Positions 58,823-64,000 of a DNA stretch of 64,000 nt are shown in pieces. The notes beneath the pieces are model-generated. The model was not told where the DNA came from and ran no database searches. It saw only the letters and a program-made list of their open reading frames with translations. Every line of letters starts with the position of its first letter. The first letter of the stretch is position 1. The DNA is from Winogradskyella sp. J14-2. Lineage in GTDB: Bacteria > Bacteroidota > Bacteroidia > Flavobacteriales > Flavobacteriaceae. The DNA is taken from contig NZ_CP019388.1 in assembly GCF_001971725.1 (NCBI RefSeq), positions 1,612,001 to 1,676,000 of the forward strand, read 5' to 3'. Both the position numbers and the translations under genes were made by a program.

Positions 58823-61800
58823 ATGGCAAAAAAGAAAAAAGAAAAAAAGAACGTCGATAAAGAATTTGGATTATCCTCTTGGGCTATAAATAATAAAACC
58901 ACAATGTATGTGGCTATAATTTTAATTCTCATACTAGGAGGCTCTGCTTATTTCAGTATGCCAAGAGAAAGTTTCCCAGAAATTAGAGAAACTAAAATAT
59001 ACATTAGTTCGCTTTATCCTGGTAATACAGCTGAAGATATTGAAAAACTCATCACAGACCCTATAGAAGATAAACTTAAAAATGTTAGTAACGTAGTTGA
59101 AATAACCTCAACCTCGCAAGAAGATTACTCTATGGTTATCGTTGAGTTTGACGAGGATATTTCTGTTGATGCAGCAAAGCAAAAAGTTAAGGATGAGATT
59201 GACTCAGAAACGGCAAGCGAAGATTGGCCAACCTTTAATGGCGCAAAGGTAGAGCCCAATGTTTTTGAATTAAGCCTTTCTGAAGAAATGCCAATCCTCA
59301 ACATTAATATTTCTGGCGACTATACTGTAGAGCGTCTTAAGGAATTTGGCGAATATCTCGAAGATGAAATAGAAGATCTCGATGAAATTAAACAAGTAGA
59401 TATTAGAGGCGCTCAAGAAAAAGAAGTCGAAGTTGCTGTAGATGTTTACAAGATGATGGCATCTAAAGTAAATTTTGATGATATTGTTGGTGCTATCGGC
59501 AATGGAAATATGACAATGTCTGCCGGTAACCTTATCACAAGCGGACAACGTCGTACAATTAGAATATTGGGAGAAATTGAAAATCCTCAGGATTTACAAG
59601 ATTTCGTTGTTAAATCCGAAAATAACAATCCTATTTATTTAAAGGACATTGCTAGAATAACGTTTAGACCAAAGGATAAAACCACTTATGCACGCGAATA
59701 TATCACAGAAAAAGGCAAAAGCGATGCAGTTGTAATGTTAGACGTTAAAAAACGCTCCGGTAAAAATATGGTTGCAGCAGCAGAAAAAATCGAAAAAATT
59801 GTTGCAGACGCAAAAGCTAATGTTTTACCTACCAATCTGCGCATTACTATTGCAAATGACCAATCATCCAAGACCATCGGTCAGGTAGATGATTTGGTAA
59901 ATAATATCATCTTTGGTATCATCCTCGTGGTAACCGTATTGATGTTTTTCTTAGGTTTTAAAAATGCTCTTTTTGTTGGTTTTGCAATACCAATGTCCAT
60001 GTTTATGTCCCTAATGATATTAAATCTATTAGGTTTTACAATGAACACTATGATTCTCTTCGGATTAATAATGGGTCTTGGTATGCTCGTAGACAACGGT
60101 ATTGTACTCGTTGAAAACGTATATCGTTTAATGGAGCAAGAAGGATTATCACGTAAGGAAGCGGCAAAAAAAGGTATTGGAGAAATAGCTTTCCCTATCA
60201 TTATTTCTACGGCAACTACAGTAGCAGCATTTATTCCGCTAGGCCTTTGGCCAGGATTGATGGGGCAGTTTATGGTATATTTCCCTAAAACTTTAGGTGT
60301 TGTATTGGGTTCTTCATTAGTTGTAGCAATATTCTTCAATTCAGTATTGGTATCTCAATTTATGACCATTGAAGACAAAGAAATGTCACTTAAGCGAATT
60401 ATATATATCACATCAATAGTAGGTGGCATAGGTCTTCTTATATTATTATTTGGTGGCACTTATAGAGGATTAGGGACTGTAATGGTTTTTACAGCTATAA
60501 TGCTATGGATTTACAGGTTAATCCTTAGAAAAGCAGCTAATAACTTTCAGACCAAAACACTCGTTAGGCTAGAAAACTTCTACGAAAACACCCTAAAAGG
60601 CGCATTACGAGGATGGTGGCCACAGATTATAGCTATAGGTAGTTTTATACTCTTCTTCCTTGCATTTGGAAGTTTTGGAGCGTCTGTAGATAGTAAGCGC
60701 ACTAAAATAGAATTCTTTCCAGATAACAAGCCGAATCAAATTATTGTTTATATAGAATACCCAGAAGGTACAGACATAAAAAAAACCAATGAAATCACTA
60801 AAGAAATAGAAGATAAAGTTTACGAAATTCTATACGATGATACCTACATGGCAAAGGGTAAAAACTTTATGGTAGAAAGTTCGGTCTCTCAGGTAGGCGA
60901 GGGTGCTGGCAATCCTCAAACCGATGGTGGTTCTGCAGCAGAAATGCCTCATAAAGGAAAAATTACGGCATCTATGCGCGAGTATAAATACCGAAAAGGA
61001 AAGGATAGTGAAGAACTTCGTAAAAAAGTACAAGAAGCTTTATCTGGCATTTTTCCTGGTGTTTTAATTTCGGTTGAAAAAGATGCCAACGGACCACCTG
61101 TTGGCCCACCAATAAACATTGAAATTGAGGGCAGTGATTACAACGAACTTATTGCAGTTGCCGAGCAAATGAGAACATACATTAACTCCAAAAACATTTC
61201 AGCAATTGATGAACTTAAAATAGACGTTAATAAGTCTAAACCAGGTATGCAAGTTGTTGTAGACAGAGAAAAAGCAGGCGAGCTTGGTGTAAGTACTGGC
61301 CAGGTTGGTCAACAGTTGCGCAATTCACTATTTGGTGCAAAGGCTGGTATTTACAAAGAAGACGGTGACGATTTTGACATCTATGTACGTTTTAATGAAG
61401 ACCTGCGCTACAACACAAGTGCACTGTTTAATCAAAATATTATTTTTAGAGATATGGCCTCTGGCCAAATAAAAGAAATCCCTGTTTCTACAGTAGCTAA
61501 ACAAAGAAATAATTCTGGTTTTAGCGCTATTAAACACAAAGAGACCAAGCGCGTGGTAACTGTATATTCTGCTTTGGCACCTGGCTATACAGATGCTGGT
61601 GCCGTGGTAAGTCAAATTCAAAATGAAATGAAGAATTTTGATGGATTACCATCAGACATTAAGATAGATTACACAGGTCAAATTGAAGAACAAAATAAGG
61701 AAATGGCCTTTTTAATGAGTGCGTTCTTTACAGGACTAGGCTTAATTTTCTTCATCTTAATTTTCCAATTTAATTCAGTCTCTAAACCAGCAATTATTAT

Positions 61801-62362
61801 GATTGCTATTTTCCTGAGTTTAATTGGTGTGTTTGGCGGTATTGTCATTACAGGAGATTCGTTTGTGATTTTAATGACAATGATGGGAATTATTTCACTT
61901 GCCGGAATAGTTGTAAACAATGGAGTGGTGCTCTTAGATTACGCACAACTTTTAATAGACCGAAAGAAAAACGAGTTAGACTTAGATGAATCTGAAAATT
62001 TACCAAAACAAGAACTCTTATCGCAAATTATTAAAGCCGGCAAAGCACGTTTAAGACCCGTATTGCTAACAGCAATTACTACGATTCTAGGACTTATTCC
62101 GTTAGCAATCGGATTAAACATCAATTTCTTTACCTTAGTCAGTGAGTTCGATGCTAACATTTACTTTGGTGGAGACAATGTTATTTTTTGGGGACCTCTA
62201 GCTTGGACGGTAATTTACGGATTATTCATTGCTACCTTCTTAACGCTAATCGTCGTTCCTGTACTGTTCTATTTATCCATAAGATTAAAGGTTTGGATGA
62301 AAACAAAATTTAGCCGAGTTGAAGAATTTCAATCTTCTAAAGAAGAAACACTTCCACTATAA
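58823..62362 (+). CDS. RND-family efflux permease (AcrB/MdtB-like)
   Basis: 1179 residues, twelve TM helices. After a basic N-terminus (MAKKKKEKKNVDKEF) comes TM1 (about 25-47). The porter loops lie at about 50-345 and 625-955. TM4 carries the proton-relay MGLGMLVDNGIVLVENVYRLM, and TM10 region GIVVNNGVVLLDYAQLL is present. Longer than most AcrB proteins because of the periplasmic loops. Likely exports drugs or other compounds by proton antiport. It ends the operon; a terminator follows 24 bp later. Confidence 0.94.
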   Translation: MAKKKKEKKNVDKEFGLSSWAINNKTTMYVAIILILILGGSAYFSMPRESFPEIRETKIYISSLYPGNTAEDIEKLITDPIEDKLKNVSNVVEITSTSQEDYSMVIVEFDEDISVDAAKQKVKDEIDSETASEDWPTFNGAKVEPNVFELSLSEEMPILNINISGDYTVERLKEFGEYLEDEIEDLDEIKQVDIRGAQEKEVEVAVDVYKMMASKVNFDDIVGAIGNGNMTMSAGNLITSGQRRTIRILGEIENPQDLQDFVVKSENNNPIYLKDIARITFRPKDKTTYAREYITEKGKSDAVVMLDVKKRSGKNMVAAAEKIEKIVADAKANVLPTNLRITIANDQSSKTIGQVDDLVNNIIFGIILVVTVLMFFLGFKNALFVGFAIPMSMFMSLMILNLLGFTMNTMILFGLIMGLGMLVDNGIVLVENVYRLMEQEGLSRKEAAKKGIGEIAFPIIISTATTVAAFIPLGLWPGLMGQFMVYFPKTLGVVLGSSLVVAIFFNSVLVSQFMTIEDKEMSLKRIIYITSIVGGIGLLILLFGGTYRGLGTVMVFTAIMLWIYRLILRKAANNFQTKTLVRLENFYENTLKGALRGWWPQIIAIGSFILFFLAFGSFGASVDSKRTKIEFFPDNKPNQIIVYIEYPEGTDIKKTNEITKEIEDKVYEILYDDTYMAKGKNFMVESSVSQVGEGAGNPQTDGGSAAEMPHKGKITASMREYKYRKGKDSEELRKKVQEALSGIFPGVLISVEKDANGPPVGPPINIEIEGSDYNELIAVAEQMRTYINSKNISAIDELKIDVNKSKPGMQVVVDREKAGELGVSTGQVGQQLRNSLFGAKAGIYKEDGDDFDIYVRFNEDLRYNTSALFNQNIIFRDMASGQIKEIPVSTVAKQRNNSGFSAIKHKETKRVVTVYSALAPGYTDAGAVVSQIQNEMKNFDGLPSDIKIDYTGQIEEQNKEMAFLMSAFFTGLGLIFFILIFQFNSVSKPAIIMIAIFLSLIGVFGGIVITGDSFVILMTMMGIISLAGIVVNNGVVLLDYAQLLIDRKKNELDLDESENLPKQELLSQIIKAGKARLRPVLLTAITTILGLIPLAIGLNINFFTLVSEFDANIYFGGDNVIFWGPLAWTVIYGLFIATFLTLIVVPVLFYLSIRLKVWMKTKFSRVEEFQSSKEETLPL

Positions 62363-62385
62363 TAATAGCATATTGGTTAATAGCC

Positions 62386-62415
62386 AAAAAGCCTCAACAA
62401 TTGTTGAGGCTTTTT
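62386..62415. terminator. Terminator after the efflux operon
   Basis: AAAAAGCCTCAACAA / TTGTTGAGGCTTTTT, a 15-bp perfect palindrome with a 4-nt effective loop, lies 24 bp after the permease stop and is symmetric in both directions. Confidence 0.9.
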
Positions 62416-62438
62416 ATTTTTTTATCCTTTAAGTTGAT

Positions 62439-62446
62439 TAAATTTG
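62439..62446 (+). promoter_or_regulatory. Putative -7 box of aspS
   Basis: TAAATTTG matches TAnnTTTG, 18 nt before the aspS ATG at 62465. No convincing TTG is found at the -33 distance. Confidence 0.4.
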
Positions 62447-62464
62447 CACGATTAATTTTTGAAT

Positions 62465-64000
62465 ATGTACAGAAGTCATAACTGTGGAGAATTAAGAGCC
62501 ACTCACAACAATACAGAAGTCACACTTGCAGGTTGGGTACAAGGAGTTAGAGATAAAGGTTTTATGATCTATGTAGATCTCAGAGACCGCTATGGAATAA
62601 CACAGCTTTACTTTGATGAAGATCAAAGTACTAAAGCACTGATGGAAACGGCTCAAAAATTAGGACGCGAATTTGTAATTCAGGTCAAAGGAAAGGTACA
62701 AGAGCGTACCTCTAAAAACCCTAATATTCCTACAGGTGATGTTGAGATTTTAGTTTCAGAATTAAGTGTGCTTAACGGTTCAAAAACACCTCCATTTACT
62801 ATTGAAGATGAAACTGATGGTGGAGATGATTTACGTATGAAATACCGTTATTTGGATATTCGTCGCAATCCTGTGAAGGACAGTTTAGTGTTTAGACATA
62901 AAGTAGCACAAGCCGTTAGAAATTATCTTTCTAATGATGGCTTTATTGAAGTTGAAACACCATATCTAATAAAATCTACACCAGAAGGTGCTCGAGATTT
63001 TGTGGTGCCTTCTCGCATGAACGAAGGTCAGTTTTATGCCTTACCACAATCACCACAAACCTTTAAGCAGCTGCTTATGGTTGGTGGCATGGACAAATAT
63101 TTTCAGATTGTAAAATGTTTTAGAGATGAGGATCTCAGAGCAGACCGTCAGCCAGAGTTTACACAAATAGACTGCGAAATGGCGTTTGTAGAACAAGAAG
63201 ATATTTTAAATACGTTTGAAGGATTAACACGTCATTTACTTAAAGAAATTAATGGTGTTGAGGTTGATAAATTCCCAAGAATGCTATATGATGACGCAAT
63301 GCGTCTGTATGGTAACGACAAACCAGATATTAGATTTGGAATGGAGTTTGGCGAGTTAAACGAGGTAGCACAGCACAAAGATTTTAACGTATTTAATTCT
63401 GCTGAATTGGTGGTTGGTATCGCTGTACCTGGCGGAAATGCATATACCAGAAAAGAGATAGACAAACTTATTGATTGGGTAAAGCGTCCGCAAGTTGGTG
63501 CTTTAGGTATGGTATATTGTCGTTGTAACGAAGATGGCACTTTTAAATCTTCAGTAGACAAATTCTACGATCAAGACGATTTAGCAAAATGGGCAGAAGT
63601 TACAGGTGCTAAAGCAGGCGATTTAATTTGTGTACTTTCAGGAAACACCAATAAAGTGAGAGCACAATTAAGTGCTTTACGTATGGAGTTGGCAGAACGT
63701 CTTGGCTTACGCAAGTCAGATGAATTTGCTCCACTATGGGTTATGGATTTCCCGCTTTTAGAATGGGATGAAGAGACAGAACGTTACCACGCTATGCACC
63801 ATCCATTTACGTCCCCAAAACCAGGACAATTAGAATTATTAGATTCTAAACCAGGTGAAGTAAAAGCTAATGCTTACGATTTAGTATTAAATGGTAACGA
63901 AATTGGTGGTGGTTCTATTCGTATTCACAATAAAGCAACACAAGCAATTATGCTAAAACACTTAGGATTCTCTGAGGAAGAAGCCAGATCTCAATTTGGT
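62465..64000 (+). CDS. aspS: Aspartate--tRNA ligase, N-terminal part (3' end outside the window)
   Basis: The ATG at 62465 opens a frame of 512 codons that is still open at the last base. The N-terminal OB fold ([25 protein letters not shown]) binds the anticodon. The catalytic core shows [40 protein letters not shown] (motif 2) and the bacterial GAD insertion region from about residue 275. Bacterial AspRS is normally about 585 residues, so some 70 residues and motif 3 lie beyond the window. Confidence 0.96.
   Translation, partial: MYRSHNCGELRATHNNTEVTLAGWVQGVRDKGFMIYVDLRDRYGITQLYFDEDQSTKALMETAQKLGREFVIQVKGKVQERTSKNPNIPTGDVEILVSELSVLNGSKTPPFTIEDETDGGDDLRMKYRYLDIRRNPVKDSLVFRHKVAQAVRNYLSNDGFIEVETPYLIKSTPEGARDFVVPSRMNEGQFYALPQSPQTFKQLLMVGGMDKYFQIVKCFRDEDLRADRQPEFTQIDCEMAFVEQEDILNTFEGLTRHLLKEINGVEVDKFPRMLYDDAMRLYGNDKPDIRFGMEFGELNEVAQHKDFNVFNSAELVVGIAVPGGNAYTRKEIDKLIDWVKRPQVGALGMVYCRCNEDGTFKSSVDKFYDQDDLAKWAEVTGAKAGDLICVLSGNTNKVRAQLSALRMELAERLGLRKSDEFAPLWVMDFPLLEWDEETERYHAMHHPFTSPKPGQLELLDSKPGEVKANAYDLVLNGNEIGGGSIRIHNKATQAIMLKHLGFSEEEARSQFG

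Noticed and set aside
1..64000. CRISPR array or phage/IS elements
   Set aside because: No regularly spaced repeats of the CRISPR type, no transposase, integrase or phage structural gene was found. The only tandem repeats are the 14-bp units in the riboswitch and the two 54-bp units at 49 kb.

Overview
The window looks like a chromosomal segment from a member of the Flavobacteriaceae (Bacteroidota), probably a marine Winogradskyella/Psychroserpens-like genus. The evidence is: low GC; many genes with Sec signals ending in xFAQ or xxSQ; outer-membrane barrels ending in F; TonB/ExbBD machinery; a bacterial GGGP synthase; DUF3127, DUF4301 and DUF2490 families; almost no Shine-Dalgarno sequences; and -7 boxes of the Bacteroidota form TAnnTTTG. 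No phage, IS or CRISPR array is visible. The one clearly acquired block is a type II restriction-modification cassette.

Layout. 1-7.1 kb: tail of tag, a secreted protein and DUF2490 barrel, aat, a putative sRNA, an SSB-like DUF3127 protein, a flavin reductase, a histidine kinase, a zinc-ribbon membrane protein, HIT and greA, whose leader carries two tandem terminators, then a degenerate Rieske-like lipoprotein. 7.2-14.8 kb: a TPP-riboswitch-controlled TonB receptor next to a tightly packed seven-gene operon (PPTase, GGGP synthase, thiamine-binding protein, PnuC-type transporter, NadR-type kinase, DUF4301, ArfB). I read this as a thiamin acquisition locus. 14.9-19 kb: ahcY, then the cassette of a C5-methyltransferase with a MerR-like HTH, an Eco47II-type endonuclease and Vsr. 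19-29.2 kb: S46 dipeptidyl-peptidase, methionine/glutamine-type transaminase, paired coiled-coil proteins, omega-amidase, a Big_5 lipoprotein, comF, glyS. 29.2-42.7 kb: outer-membrane barrels, xth, an OmpA lipoprotein, aldo/keto reductase, an MMPL/RND-type exporter, asnS, rpoN. 42.7-48 kb: a PorT-like barrel, the exbB-X-exbD-exbD energy-coupling operon, tRNA-Ser(GGA), asparaginase, tatD, a retropepsin-like protease.

48.3-49.5 kb holds the most unusual structure. An orphan NarL/LuxR response regulator is followed directly by two near-identical 54-bp repeats, each carrying a perfect 7-2-7 inverted heptamer (TACGTAG-TT-CTACGTA). Each repeat is followed by a short non-coding stretch ending in an intrinsic terminator, and then comes a 36-residue single-span microprotein. 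This looks like a tandem, response-regulator-controlled small-RNA locus.

49.5-64 kb: sucB and sucA (2-oxoglutarate dehydrogenase, ThDP dependent), a small barrel, polyprenyl synthetase, a TetR-controlled TolC/HlyD/AcrB efflux operon with an operator-promoter overlap, and the 5' part of aspS, which runs off the end.

All functional calls come from reading sequence motifs. No database search was run. Domain names are from recall of the families, and promoter, operator and sRNA calls are inferences.
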